Assembly (NCBI GenBank): GCA_037576195.1
Contig: CM075101.1
Location: 52,948,001-53,012,000, forward strand
DNA: 64,000 nucleotides
DNA from: Phytoseiulus persimilis
Lineage: Eukaryota > Arthropoda > Arachnida > Mesostigmata > Phytoseiidae
Reading direction: 5' to 3'
The notes below the pieces were generated by a model. The model did not search any database. It saw only the letters and a list, made by a program, of their open reading frames with translations, and was not told the DNA's origin. Every line of letters starts with the position of its first letter. Positions within the stretch are counted from its first letter, which is position 1. Below are positions 1 through 13,957 of this stretch, piece by piece. The position numbers and the translations under genes are program-made.

Positions 1-3000
1 GTCACAAACCGAGCCATTGTCCCGTCTGAGCGATCTCTCCTCGCTGGGAGCTCGACACGCGACATCGTCCGCAGTGGTAGAGCCAGACGCGGGGCTTCCG
101 AGCGAAGCACGCAAGCGTTCAACAAAGCAACGCCGTGGATCGAATCGAGATTGGCGCACAACGCAGTTGTCGGGAAACGGGGAGAAGAGAAGCGACCGAC
201 GCCGGTCATCCGCCTGCGCGGTCTTCGATCATTCTATCGCGGAACGGGTATTGTATCGACCGACGTTTATTAATGTGCGGCCAGCGAGGAAAATAGTCCT
301 GTCACCCTTAAAAATCGAGTCCGCTGCCGACGGTTTCAATCGAAAGGGCCATTGAGAGAGCTGCGAATCTGAAAGATTCATTCAGGGAGATTCCATCGGA
401 GCTCGAAAGAACGGCGGTGGGATCCTTGCCTCCGACACTCAGCTCAGCTCGGCTGTCGGAAATAGGTGGACTGCGAAGCCATCAACAGTTCGGAGAGCTT
501 GAACTTCCGGATGATATTCGTAACTCACGGGGCTTCATCCGGTTTCCGGGTCGCTCGCGAAACTCTTGCAATCAGAGCCGACTCTCTTTCGCGAGCCTGC
601 GGAACCGAACCAGGACATGCCGGGTGTTCCTGCGCGCGATAGGATCCCCGGATGGATCCGATCAGATGGATAGTGCGCGGGAGAGAAGCGACTGATAATT
701 GAAACCGGCCGGGATCTCACGCGGATGCTGTTGTTCGATGCAGTTTCCTCCGATATCGCCAATCACGATCCCGATAATGTTCTGTGTAGGTCTGCTATTA
801 ACCTCCGGTGATGATCTTCCGCCCGAGCGCGCCGATAGAAGAAGTTGCTCCCACAAAGGGAAAGAAGCCAAGATTGATGAACTCCGCGAACTCGAATCGA
901 GCGTCCCTACCGTCGCTTTCACTTCGTCTCCTCGGCGTTGTTCTTTCGCTCGACCGTAAACGTCCAGTCAACCCCCTAATGTTCATCCAAGGGCCGCGGG
1001 GGTCCCTCTGAAGCACACGACGAGGAAATTCGGGGAGAAACCTCGAACTAGAGAGACGAGCCAGAGCGCATCGCACGGCGATTGATCTCCGACTCCCTTG
1101 GTCGCTTGAAGCAGCAACTCCTCCGGTGTCGCGACGATTCCTCTTTCCAGCCTTCGGGCTCGCGGAAACTTTTCCCCACCAGAACGGCACGACTAACGAG
1201 CGCTACGCGAAGCACACATCGCCGCCGCGTCCTGAATCTCAACTCGTCGAGTGAGCAATAAATGCGTTGCTGATACCCAAGGTCATATTTCCGGTTGCGG
1301 TGTGAGCCTTCCGCAGTTCCTGCAATAAAAACATCGGCGCGTAACCGGCTCCGGCAGAATGTTCGATGTGGCGCCTCGTTGAACTAGGCCCCTGGGCAGG
1401 TCTCGGCCTCAGTTATTTGATTGGATTCCGCGCAAACTCTTTGCTGACCGCGTTGCCGACCGGGGAAAGTACCGAAAACACTGATGAGTGTCAGAATGTG
1501 TGGACGCTTTGAACCATGAAAGACAATCGGAACCGAGATTGCTGCTCTCGATGATCCCATGCCTGTGGTGAGATTCCATCCAACTGTGGGTTAACGCGGA
1601 CTCCAGTGAGCTCCCGCGGTAGGAAATGATTCTCCACGCATTTCCTCGGAGCTGCCGACGTCCCCTCAACAGACCGCTACTGAATTGGAATATTGTTGAC
1701 GCCAAATCCATGTTTACTAGAATCGAGAATAGATCTGTGTTTCCTCTAGGTCCGCGCGGGCCCCCAAGAGCATCCAAGTCCAACTCGAAATGAGAAACTC
1801 CTCAAATATTTGTCTCTATAGTCAGCTCAATCTCTGTCTGCTCGGAAAACCATGCAAGCGAACCAGACCCTGGGGCGGACCTGAGTTGGCAATCAGAAGC
1901 AACTCGGATCCAATCAGGCCACGACGATGTCACAAAGGAATGCTACCGACCCGAAAGCATGTTGAAAGTTGTTTTCTCAGTGCTTTTATCCCCTTTATCA
2001 CTCAAATTGAGAATAGAAGTCCTCATGGTAGAATGCGAGCGGAAAGTGGCTAACTTTGCGCCGATTGAGATCGACCGCCCTCCTGTAGGATGAATCCAGC
2101 TATGAAGTGGAGACACCTTGTAAGATCGGGTTTCAGACGATTGCCACACTGTTCCAAAGCCATCCTAAACGAAATTAGATGTTGAATGACGTGGGTGAGA
2201 TAACAGTCATCAATGAACCAAATGGACTCTCAACTAAGCGTTCCGGTGGCTTTTTGTCCTCGGGTTTCATTTTCGGCGATAATTTGGCATGTCCGAGCTT
2301 GAATTGATAGTCGGCAAGTCTTGAGAAACTCCACATCGGAATCATTGGTCGTTCGGTCTCCACGTCTCGATAAGATCGAGCCTTAAAACAGCCGAACTCG
2401 CGCTTTAATGAACCAGTTTACTGCGCTGGGGTACTCAGTTTGCGTGCGCAAATAGATTCTGCAGAGGATTTGGTATATTTTGAATCGCTCCATAAGAACA
2501 TTCTTCATGAAACGGGCCAATCGATCCAACGCTCGCGTTCCCGAGGTTTGGAGGTGTCGCGAGCCCCGTGGACGCGGTTTTCGAAACCGAAGCCGGACGG
2601 AAGCAAAACTAAAGCGACCGAGGAAATAAGAAGAGAAGACCCGCTCGAAAGAGAGATTGAGACGGAGCTAATTTCAATATTGCGACTCTCGAGTTTATTG
2701 CCAAAGGTCAATATGATTTGGAAGAAAACCAATATCGACCGATGGGACTCAACGAGATTTTGCGGAGCGGCTCCCGGAGTAGACTCTCACACACGCGCAC
2801 CCCGACGGCAGACACACACATCCACAAACATACATTCGCTCAACCGCCGAGTTCGTCCAAGGAGAAAACAGAAGGACACAGTCAGCGAAGGAGCGGTGGC
2901 AGACGCGGAGTGGTGTACTCCACCGGCTAAAAATTGAGGTTCCCTCTTTCGAATTCGCTAGAGACAGACTTCCGCCAACTTGCGCGGGAGAGCACAGCGC

Positions 3001-6000
3001 ACAAGACCTCTCATAGACTCGCCCGCGCCCACCTGCGGACCCGTCCCGATTTCCTTCGACTCAAACCGAGCAACAAGTCGTTGTAGGGTCCTCCACTGGC
3101 GAACGTACGCAGAGGACAGTCGAGCAAACGGTCTTACAGACTGCTCGGTGAACGTCAACGGCGGAAACTTCCCAGGCAGACGTCGAACGACGGTGTTGAC
3201 TCCTAATTCAATCGCATAGAGGAGTACGTTGTGGACGAGTGCGACGCATTGATGTTGGCGAAAGTTGTTAGCAACCACAGAATGCTGCTATGCTTGGCAG
3301 CTGCGCGCACGCGAGCTAGGCTCAGCTATTGGCCATAGGTCGAAGTTGACTGCGGAGAAGAAGGGAGTCGGGAATACTTTCCCGTGGCACGTAACGCGAG
3401 CCCTGCGCTGATCTGAATTTCTCAAGTTGCAGGGGAATAGGTTCCGATTTGCGTCAGATGTTCCACGGGAACCTTACTAAGGACGAACGAAGTAACAGAG
3501 GTCCATCGAGAAACGAGATTCTTCTTTTTATCAACTATATTATCGGGTTCTTGGGGAAGTTTTGAGTGCTGATACCCGAAAGCTCATAACTCCGCTTCCG
3601 GGAGGCGCAGAAGTCGATAAGATACTCAAAATGCGCGGAATTCAATAAGCTTTCACATGTTAAGTTCGTGTTGATCCAACGATCGGCCTGCCGACACCGA
3701 GCATGTCTCTAATCCAGGACCACGAGTTCGATTGCTCCGTCAGAGAGTATTGCTGGCTTTCTGACGATATTTCACATTCTCAGATGTTCAGACCACGGGG
3801 GCGACGCTGGGAACGGGGTAAATTACATTTTCGCTGACTTCGGACCCCAGCGACACTTCACGCAACGCGAAAACGGCGGAACGTTTTCGAGTGTGATTCC
3901 CGAGAGTTCTATCAGCGGTTCCGGATATATTCCCGTCCATGAGACAGTTCAATCGCCAGAAATTAATCACCGAAGAATCTCTGGAAAATCAGGTCTTCCG
4001 GAACCGCTATCCTCGCTTTTCAGCGGCTGAATCGCTCTTCTTTGTCTTCTTAAAACAGCTTCATTTTCGACCAACGCCATGGTGCTGAGGAGAAAGCAGG
4101 AGGTCGTAATCTCAGTTTTGCCGGGAGCGCAGAATCGCGATTTCTCGATCCTCGACCAGCTCGGTAAACCGACGCGGTGTTGGCAGGCCCTCAAGGCAAC
4201 CCTCGATTGCATCTGGAAGCTGAATGAATTCCGCGCATTTTATCAACTTCCGGGGCCTCCTGGAAGCGGAGTTATTAGCTCTCAGAGTTTAGCGCTCAGA
4301 ACTCATGCAAGCATCCGATATTGCCGGTATGAATATTTGCGATTAGGTTTCAGTAAGATTTCATTGCTTAACGGAATCATGTCCTGTTTTCCTCTCCGCT
4401 TCGCATTCGTCACAAAAATATTGAAGGAGCATCCTATTTGATGCGGTTGCCTCAGTCGATGCGGCTCCGCCGTACGGATGGAGAAACAATCAGGGTTTTC
4501 AGCGGCGTTGATCGGAGTCTTCGGGAGCCTATCATCTCTCAGATACCGTGCTCAATCTACTCCTGGACGACTTCAGCTCATTGTCATGAGTCAACGCGGG
4601 AGGAGGTACAGCTCCGGTCTGAATTACACGTACAGTTGGCTCGCTCGCGATAGGCATGACGGAGTTCTGGATCCGCGTGAATCGGTACTCATGAAGTTCG
4701 ATCTTCAGACCTGTACGAACAACGATTCGCCGAGCTCTGGGCAAGCTGCGGTCGGTTGTCCGAGGGTTCCACCATCGACGGTTGATGATCGAAGTTTGTG
4801 GAAGGCGACAGAGGTCTCGAGGAGGAGAATGACTTCCAGATGATTCAGCAAAGGAGGCAGTTTCCTCCCTCCGTGATTGCTTTTCAATCGAAACTAAGGA
4901 GAGTTCAGCCGGTTCCGCAATCTTCATCGGCACCAAGTTCTCGGACAGCTCCAGATCGGGGGTGGAAATGTCGAATAGAAGTCCGAAAAACGGCGTCCTT
5001 CTCCGCTTGTGCGGCACTGGAGTTCCTGGAGAAGACCCACCTTGAGGTCTCGGTGTTCAAATAAATAGGCTTCGACGGGACAGCCCAGAGCGAATTTTCT
5101 GCAGAATTCAAATCAAAGAGCCTCTCTGAAAATAAAACTCACTCACCCGCCGCCGAGCGCCATCCATCCTCCAAGAACATCGCCGCCGGCTCTGCAGGCG
5201 AACCTCCCGGCCTACCATGGATTCCGTCACTCACCCTGGCGACCGACCGACCCACCGCCCGCTTACCCGACCGATGGGCAGGACGCGCAATCGGGGAGCC
5301 GGCAGGCAAGACCAGGCCCCTCCGTTCTTCTGAGCTCACCGACCGCGTATTCGTTGGGTGTTTGGGAGAATCGATGGACCCGAAGAATCCATTCGCTATC
5401 AAATAGTGCTTCGCTATCAAGCAGCCACCACACTCCCTCAATATATCTGTGTGTCTGCTTGTCTGTTCGTCGAATCATCTATCGGTCGATCTATCTCTCT
5501 CTTCTCGAACACCAGCTACTTGTGTCTCTGCGAAGCCCACCCCACCCCATCGCACGCGTTCTGCGCGGAGGCTTCGAACAGGTCACTCAGCTCTTGCAGT
5601 TCCCGAGATCCGAGGGAAAGTTGATCTGCATTCCTCGTCTGTCAGAGCCCCCCAGTCACGACGAACGTAGGACATCCTCCCCGAGGAGAGGCTCGAGGGA
5701 AACACGAGGGTCGAGCTCTCTAGAGAGAATCCGGACCGCTCGCGCATTAAGTCCCGTGAATAAGACTCCGAAAAAGACAATCGCCAAGCTCGGGGTCAGC
5801 ACACCTTGCTGATGCAAACGATCCGCGATGGAGGATCGCGCCTTCGCCGCACTCTTCGAGGTCCGAAGACGCCGGCCCCACGCCACCGGGGTCAGACGGC
5901 TGCGCAGAACCGGAGTCGGAGATAGAGTGCTCTTCGATTCCGAACGCAATCAATGTTTCCATGGATGAGCGAGTGTCTAGGAATTGAGGATACCCGGATA

Positions 6001-9000
6001 AAACGAGAAACGGGGAAATTCCTCTGTAAGATGCTCCGTCGTTGCCGCCTCCTCCAAGATGGGTGCCGAGATGAAAAAGCAAAAGATAGCGTCGAGCGGG
6101 AAAGGAGGAGAGGGGAGAATGAGAAACGCGCACAATGAACTCAGTCAGATGAAAGCCACAGTCTGCCTGGAGCGTTGTTCGTAACTTCACCATGAACTTC
6201 TCAAAAGTGGTCAAACATCCTCGGAGCTATATCAGTAGGCTCACGTCGCTCAAGCAGAAACTAGCTGTTTCGGAACTGGTCGTTTGAAGCAGCTGGGTAC
6301 CGACGCCATCACTACAGCTATTGATCGGAGAGTGACAGCCAATTTTCACGCCTTACTTCAGAGAGCTGGGATGGCAGAGGAAATAGATATCGAAAACTAT
6401 GCTGTGAATGTCGGACAGTTTGAGGATCCCTCGAGAACCGAGTGTCGAATTAGCTGACGCAATTCACTCGTTCCTGTTCGGTCACACTTCCAACGATTCC
6501 ATCCTGGTTGATATTAATCTAATCCTACCGATCCACCACGACGACACCAGATATGCTCATTCTCGTGCGGGGAAGCATTGTTTAGCTCATCCATTTTTTC
6601 CCATGCCCTCCCCACATGAGAAGGAAGAAGCCGGATCATTGCGAATTTGAGTTCGCTTCACAGCGTTCGATGCCGGGGGGAAAGCATTGATCCGCCACAA
6701 AACCGAAGCCAATCATTTCGTAACCCTGAAAAATGTCGAGCAATCCTGTCCAGAAATTCCATGGTCTCAGGGACGGTTCGGGAATCGCATGGTCGCGAAT
6801 CGGATGAGGTTGGCTTCCGGGGAAAACCGAAAATGTCCCGGCTCGACTTGATTACTCCATACACGGGACCCTTGATTCATTCTGAGTAGCCTAAACTTGC
6901 GTTTATAACGAATCCCTTTCCGAGAGACAGAGGCTTCTCAGGGAGCGACTGCGGTCGGAACGCGCGAACCTCAATGAATCTTTACGGAAGCTTGGGATGA
7001 TGTATTTCAGCACGGAAATTGCTTCTTTCCCTCATTTCGAAGATGCTAGAAACCACGCTCTCCCTGAAGAAGAAATTCATCATACGTGGGAGTTTAGTGT
7101 GATTCTCACTGATGGAGGGGTCGTCAATTCACAACTTCATTCTCGGGGTTCCGATCAGATGATTCGATTCCGTTCCCCATCGAATGGCCGGTTTCCTCCT
7201 GCGCGTCGGATGTGAGCAAGCCGAACCGAATTAGATAGAGCCTGGCGGCTACCTGACCGTTCCGAGTAAGAGCACAAAAAAAAATTAAGATTCCACATCA
7301 GCTACCGTTTCTTGGAAGAACCTGTCGACGTTATGGCCGAAACGAAATACGGCTGGAAAGAGCCCTACCTAGAATAGCCACCTCGTGGAGCAACGAGTTT
7401 CAGGCAAAGGATATCCGACCGTTTCGGAGGGAGAATGCACGAGCTGGGAAGAAAAACGAAGATTTGCATTCTCTGTATCGAGTTGTCGATAGGCCTCAGC
7501 ACAGATTCTCATTGAAGTGATGTCTGATCCGGTGAATAAAGCCCGCCATTCCTCTGCCAGAAGTTTCTGAATGGGGCATCCTGCACTTCGTGCAACTGAT
7601 TGCTCGACTCCGCAACCCTCGAGGGAAGTATTAGCATACTGCATCGACCCTCCTCGATCCACCATTCGACGAGGTTCGAGAAGGGTCTCACGTTTGTCTC
7701 GAACTTCTCGAGATTCGGTCACGATATTAATGTCCAGCGGTGCTCTTCCGTCTCGCATGATACATTGACAGTTTGACAGGAGAGCCGCTCCGATCAGCCG
7801 TGGAACGAATCCCCGAGTTCTCCCAGGGAGGTGACCGGCTCACGCTGAGGACTTTGTTGCGGCTCTCCGATTGATGATACGCTTCCGAACCGTTCGTTGA
7901 ATGGCCGCATGCTCAGCTCGCGCTGTCGGAAAACAAGTGCGCGCGTTTGGAATAAAAAAGAAGGACACTCAACGATCGATTGAGCGGGGGGGGAAACAGC
8001 CTATTCCGGGGAAAATAGATTCAAACCCGACTGTGATTAGTTTTTTGAACTCTCCACTCCGGACTTGGGTGCGCGTTCTCGAGGAAAAAGGCGAAATACC
8101 AAGAAATTCTGAATTCTTTGGATAATTTCAAGGGAAGAGATGCGGATCAACGCCAAAGAATCCGGATGTACTGTACCCCTAAACAACCTCAGCAGCAGCC
8201 TCTCGACATTCACCGCCTCTCTCTCTCTCGGGATTTTGTGCGATACTGGGAAAGTGTCTTCGATGAGACAATGGGGGTATTGGTGCTCGCAGAACTTCGT
8301 CGAGGTCGTCGTCGAAGCCGGAGAAAGCTCGTCGGCCTCCCCCCTATCTGGAAAAGAGATGAACAGCGGAATTATATGGGTTTGACCGGAGTCACTTGGA
8401 TGATACTAATTCGCGTCCAATACGAAACCGTCAGCCGTGAACGCCTGAAAACATCCGTCCCTGGGAACTCTGCTATGGGCTACTCTGATTCCACGGCTAC
8501 TAGTCTTTGACTTTTCGATTCATGAGTCGACAACGCATCACCTCTGCGTGCCCCCAAGCAGAACTTGGAGGAGATTTCCCGCCGAAAATCGTGGGGCCCA
8601 ATCAGAGGATCATCTCGAGCTGAAGGATATTTTCGTGCATTTTTCAATCAGCCAGGAGGTTTCCGTCTGTCGACGAGCGCCCATCCGCATGATGAGTGTC
8701 GAGCATGGGAATTGTTCGCAGCTGTTGCATTGCTTAAGTTTCCTGATCCCGAGAAACCAGTGGACAAATATCGGGAGGATATGAGTCGGCATCGAGCATG
8801 CTTCCGGTGTTCGTGTTACTGAGCAAACTTATGGTCGCAGACAGAAAGCAAGTAATCTCATTTTCGTTCGAAGACCAGCGGGAAGTTTTTCCTTTGGCAC
8901 CCGTTCGTCTCCCTCTTGCTCAACAAGTTCGACTCGGCATTCGTGGCGTGAAGCCGTCGTTGCCGATGAACTGGAAAACTCCGATCGGCCCTAGGATGCA

Positions 9001-12000
9001 GACTCGAGAATCGCCAATTATCACATTAGTTCTAAACACCAATGTTCCGGAGACGAGTCCGAGAAAAGCCCCTATCATCATCGGTGCGCTCAGGACCGAT
9101 GTGACGGGAGATATTCACCGAGCAGCTTGAACAGAAGTCCAATGGTGGGTTTCGATCGCCCTTGGAAACCACCGTTCGCGATTTCCTCGGGAGCGGAAAT
9201 TCGTTACAAGGGAATTCCTCGTGTTAGAATTTGTCGAATTGAGAGTTCACCCACGTCCTCGTTACTAAGGAGCCGAAGTCTTGAAAGCTTCCTGCAAAGC
9301 CGAGCGAGACATTGCGACGACCTATTGCGGAATAACGATCTCGGAGAAGTAGATGTTTTCCTGTCAGGCATATGTCGGTCGTCTCGAGTCCAGGTCGACT
9401 GAGTGCGGCGCCTGAAAGGTGAACCGAGGTTGGTCGAAAAGACGGCTTATTTGTCGGGGTTAAGCTTGGAGGACACGGACGACTATGCAGTTGGCCTCAC
9501 TGTAGGCCTAGTTTATGGCTAATGGGGGTCCATTGGATGTCTCCTGGACGTCTTCCGGACGAAGCTGCGAAACACGCCAATGAGTCTGTGCGTCCCGCCT
9601 GCGGATAGAGGTCGTACGATTTGGTCATTTGACTGTACGCGAAACGCGATCGTAGGTTTTTTTCTCACATTGTGAAAGCGTTCTTGGCATTCGCTTCAGC
9701 AGAGAGGAGACCGTCTCTAAAGATGTCCGTCCCCGGTGCCTGAGAAGCCTCAGCGGACTCCGATATCCTCTCGGTTGAAAACGGTGACTCGTAAATTCCT
9801 TGATTGTTTCGCCGCAAAGCACCGCCAGAACTTGTGATACTCGAGGGCTCCTCTAAGCGAGATTTCTCGCTGTCAGCTGCCTGGAAGGTCCCTCTGTCCT
9901 TGATGCCAGGATTCGTGGATTAAAGCTTCGGAATAGAACTGAGAGTGAGTTCATCGTTTCTTCACCGTTTTCCCAGAGGACACGACTCTGGCGCTAAAGG
10001 GTCGCCGGAGAGCCTGAGTAGGCCGCCAGCCCCCGTACTAGGCTGAGAGCTCCGCTATTATAGTCTCGAAGTCCCCGCTCCCGTTACTGCCGATGCTCTG
10101 GCTGCTCATGGTATGGCCCAAAACGACGTCGACAACGGCGATCGCAATATTGGCTTAGTCAGGCCGGCAGCAAAACATCGCGTCTCAAGTCTAAACGACA
10201 CTACAGGGAACAGAGCAAATTGCGGCCAGAGAATCTCTATCCCGGATAATGCGCCGCAACCAAACACCTAGAAGCCAGCCGACCGACCGGCTGCCAAGTC
10301 CCAGTGGGGCCTACAGCGGGTCGCCGACGGACATGAGACGACAGGATCCGAGATAGATTGAGAGACATGGCGGGATTGCGACGGAAGAGATGCGACAGGA
10401 CGACAGCGATGCTCGAGTGTTTGTCCTCCATTTCTATGCATCTTCACTTAGACGAAGTTTGCTCGCAATTCTATTACAATCCTAAGCACAGGAACATTGC
10501 GTGCACTGGCAACACGCCCGCGACTCGCGTTCGAGGCTGGAGCTCCACGTGTGATCCGCTGTTCTCGGCGGAACTGTGATGGGAAGTTCTCGGAGCGTTC
10601 GATGGCCCGAGAGAACCCGAGCTCGGGCTGGACTACGATTGAACGAAAACAGTCGGAATATTCTCGTCATGCGGGCATTCAGGGACAACGTTGATGTTGC
10701 GAAGAGCGCATGCATCGTTACTATGGTTGGGGAACGAGTCGAGAGATGTCGCGCTATGAACATCGACTCCTCGCAGGCTTGGCGTTCCTCGCCGACGTTA
10801 TCGGAAGGCTCGACGGACTGGGCGCTTCCCTCCCCGATCGTGGGTCGCCAATATTATAGCACGAGGCTGCGTATCTCTGCACATCTCACAGTGCTCCCTA
10901 CAGCTCAACGTGAACGACGTTTCCGACTTCTGTAACTTTTTGATGGCCACAATCAATTCCCGCGGCTGGATTCGCCCGAAGCAACGCAGAAACGAGAAGT
11001 TGCTTTACGAGTGACGTTTTCCGTCCAGAAGCTCCGTACATTCGGAAGATCATCGCTACATGTATCGCTCTCGACGCGAAATAGATATTTCCCTCAGCTT
11101 GATTCTCGTTCCTTCTTGGATCGGCGATAATCTGAGCGGGTCACGCGACGTAACGTTTGCTAGAACGATCTTCATAACTCCTGCCAAGCCGTGGAGGCTG
11201 ACACATTCCACAACTGTACTTTTTGCTCACTACAATCCCCAAAACCCATCGGCAGATCCATCGCTCATCGCGGACGAGGATTCTGTTGTCGTCCCCTGCC
11301 CGCTGGTGACATCCGAAGAACAGAGAATAATGAATAGCTGCAGCAGGCGCAAATCCACGAAACGGCTGCACGGGGAATAACAAGCGGACCTCGGAGCGGT
11401 GACCCGAACGAACCCATATCGTTCAGAGACAACAAACTTCAGAGGCCCTCGGGGGTCGGCGGGTTGTTATCAGGTGGGGGGACGAAGGGGCCTTTCGCTA
11501 ACACCCCGACTCAAATCGGTCGGAAGAGCGGCCGTTCTGAGGGGGAAAGGACGGACGATCGGCGTTACAAAGCGGGCTGTCCGTTGTGATCAGTGTTTTC
11601 AACCGATTTCCCTCGGCGATGACGAGTCGCGCCGGATGTCTTCCAATCCGTTCCCGTTCCTCCCGCCTATCCGCGCCTCTTTGAGCTGCGGGGATGATGC
11701 AATGCTCGCGTGGAATCGACACGATCGAACCCGCTGGAGAGACTTTGTTGTCCTTACATGAAGCTGGTTTTCGCATCGACATTTCATGTGAGGTGAGGTG
11801 TTTCGGACCCCAACACTGAACCGGGACCACAGAGGGATTCATGACGACTCCTTGACAAATAGAATCCATGGAATCTCGTTTCAGATTGGACCTCGTATTG
11901 GGGATGTGTCCTCAATCTCGATTCTCGGGGATAGCGGAGGGGTTTTCCATCAGCTTTTCGGACTTCATCGTGAGGATTCGAAATGTTGAATCAAGGCAGA

Positions 12001-13875
12001 CAGGAAACGGCTTGGGAGCGTACATCATCCGAATCGGTCTGTGTGTTTTGGCGTCCCGCGCCAAGGGAATGAGATTCGACCCGATTCCAGACGAATCAGT
12101 TAAAACTTTTTTATGGCTGCGGGAGTAGAGAATCACATTGCAGTTGCTTCCGGATCCCCGCAAGAGGGCTGTAGCTTGTTCAGTCGGCTCCATGAGATGG
12201 GTCTGGAAGAAATTTAGAAGATGGCGAATGTTCTCTAGGCTGTGGAAACACAAGTTTCTTATGCGAGTTCCTGAACGTCTGCACTCGACCGCGCACCGGT
12301 CCGCGCTCAAACAAAGAAGGCGTTATTGCGAGTCCACTTAAATACTTGTCGACTGACTCAATGCTGCCACGTATGCTGATTATGCTCCTAAACAACTAGA
12401 CTCGAGGTGCACGTGAGCGTAAATAAGTTTGCTCGTGGAGAGGTCGGCCACCAGAGATGTTGTTCCCCTGATTGTTTTTTCTTCCGAAGATAGGGCTGGT
12501 TTTATCCCCTTGTCTCTGATGGCAATCCAATGTTTTGCTCGTTCTAGGACCTTCGCGAGCCGAGCCGCTGGAGTTGGATCTATGTGAACGCGTGAAGTTT
12601 CGAACGATTCCATCTGTCGAAGAACTCCACCTACGATTCCGAGAGGCTTGTCTTCTTCAAACCATCGTTGAGTTCTGATTCCAGTGAGACTCGGGATCGA
12701 TGACGGAAGTTCCCGATCCGCTCAAATCGGGCCTTCGCTCGAGAACCCCACTCCAACGTCAGCTATGCTCCGGGAGAGCATTCTCAAGACACTCCGGTCA
12801 GCTTCACAGAAGCACATCCCACATTCCGAGAAACGAAAGCTCTTTCGAGGTTTCATCAGGGAAGTCTTATCCGGCACCAGATTCTGACGGATAGAGTTCT
12901 CGAGAATGGAGAATGTTCAGCTTGAAATTTTCGGTTGTTTCTGGAAAATTTCCCTCGGAACGGAGCCTGCGGTTGTTCGGATATAGTATGCCGAAGCTCT
13001 CTGCCAACGATGCAAACTTATGCTCTGACCAAAACTGACTTCCGAAAACAGCTTTTGATGTAACGAGAGTTCTCGGAATCAACGTCATCGCGTCAACGTC
13101 TCCGTCATCGCCGTTGTTCAACGACGTTGTTCTTGCTCTGTTATACAGAGGACGATGACAGGCTGACTAGCTGCTGCTCGGTTGGCTAAGATCTCATTTT
13201 GTCTTCTCGTGACAACGGCACCCACCCCACTAATTTACACTTTTGTTCGCAACTCTCCGACCCCTCTCGCTCGGCTCCAGTTCCCGTTCAGCGTCTGTTC
13301 TTTCTTCCTATCGTCGCGACTGCCTTGGAACCCTCTCAGTTTTTCGTTCTCTTCTTGGTTCGCTCGTACGCGGCCGGCATTAGAGCGGGGCCTTCGGCAG
13401 CCGGGAGCCCCGGGCCCTGTAATTGAGTCAGTCAAGATTCTTGCGTCTGTGTCCTTAAGTGAAAGCGCGACGACAGAGGTCAAGTGAAGCGAGTCTTCCA
13501 GTGGGCAATACAATACAAGAGCCTCTTTTGTTCTTGATTCAAGCTGTACCAATAAGTTCCGTCTGCGCACAGGATTGAGCTTTCGAGTCGAACGACGGGA
13601 ATGCGCCTCTCAATGCTTTCTCCGTACGCAGACGCAGGTTCAAGACCTGTCTCGGGGATTTCTTGTCAACGAGGTTCCCACGAATCACCAGTTCTGATGG
13701 TAGTGGGTACCAGGATCGAAGGAGCGCATCTCGATAGATCGCGAGGAGCTTGTTTCCATGAGGGAGTCAAAAGCGATCGATTTTCGCCCATTGAGGGTGC
13801 GGTCGAAGCGGGGCACACCGTGCAGCCAGGCAGGAGGCTAGTAGAGCCTTATATGAATACACCCCGTCGCTGGGC
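1..13875. other. Non-coding DNA, no supportable gene
   Basis: No open frame here shows a recognisable domain, and all are short (under about 165 codons) with the arginine- and serine-rich look of random translation of mid-GC DNA. Short CA-rich low-complexity sequence sits near 2790-2830 and pyrimidine-rich TCTG/ATCT sequence near 5440-5520. A G-rich stretch with four G-runs lies near 11448-11490. I saw no transposon termini, long inverted repeats or RNA genes. Untranslated or intronic host sequence cannot be excluded from sequence alone. Confidence 0.5.
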
Positions 13876-13957
13876 CAGGGGTGGGCAAAGTGCCCACGAT
13901 GAGAATTTCTGTGCCCGCAGGCCAAAATGTGCCCGCGGGCCGCACCATGCTGCCAAC
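13876..13957. repeat. hAT-like transposon terminus, possible solo end
   Basis: The sequence begins CAGGGGTGGGCAAA, which matches the well-known terminal motif of many hAT-family elements. It is followed by repeated GTGCCC(A/G)C words and a GGCCGCAC stretch, the GC-rich subterminal sequence usual for such ends. I found no matching inverted end (TTTGCCCACCCCTG) in the following kilobase. It is therefore either a solo or truncated end, or a chance match in GC-rich DNA. Confidence 0.3.

Noticed and set aside
10020..10330. Possible structural RNA in GC-rich sequence
   Set aside because: The region has an RNA-like look with many short complementary words, but I could match it to no known rRNA, snRNA or tRNA and no B box is present.
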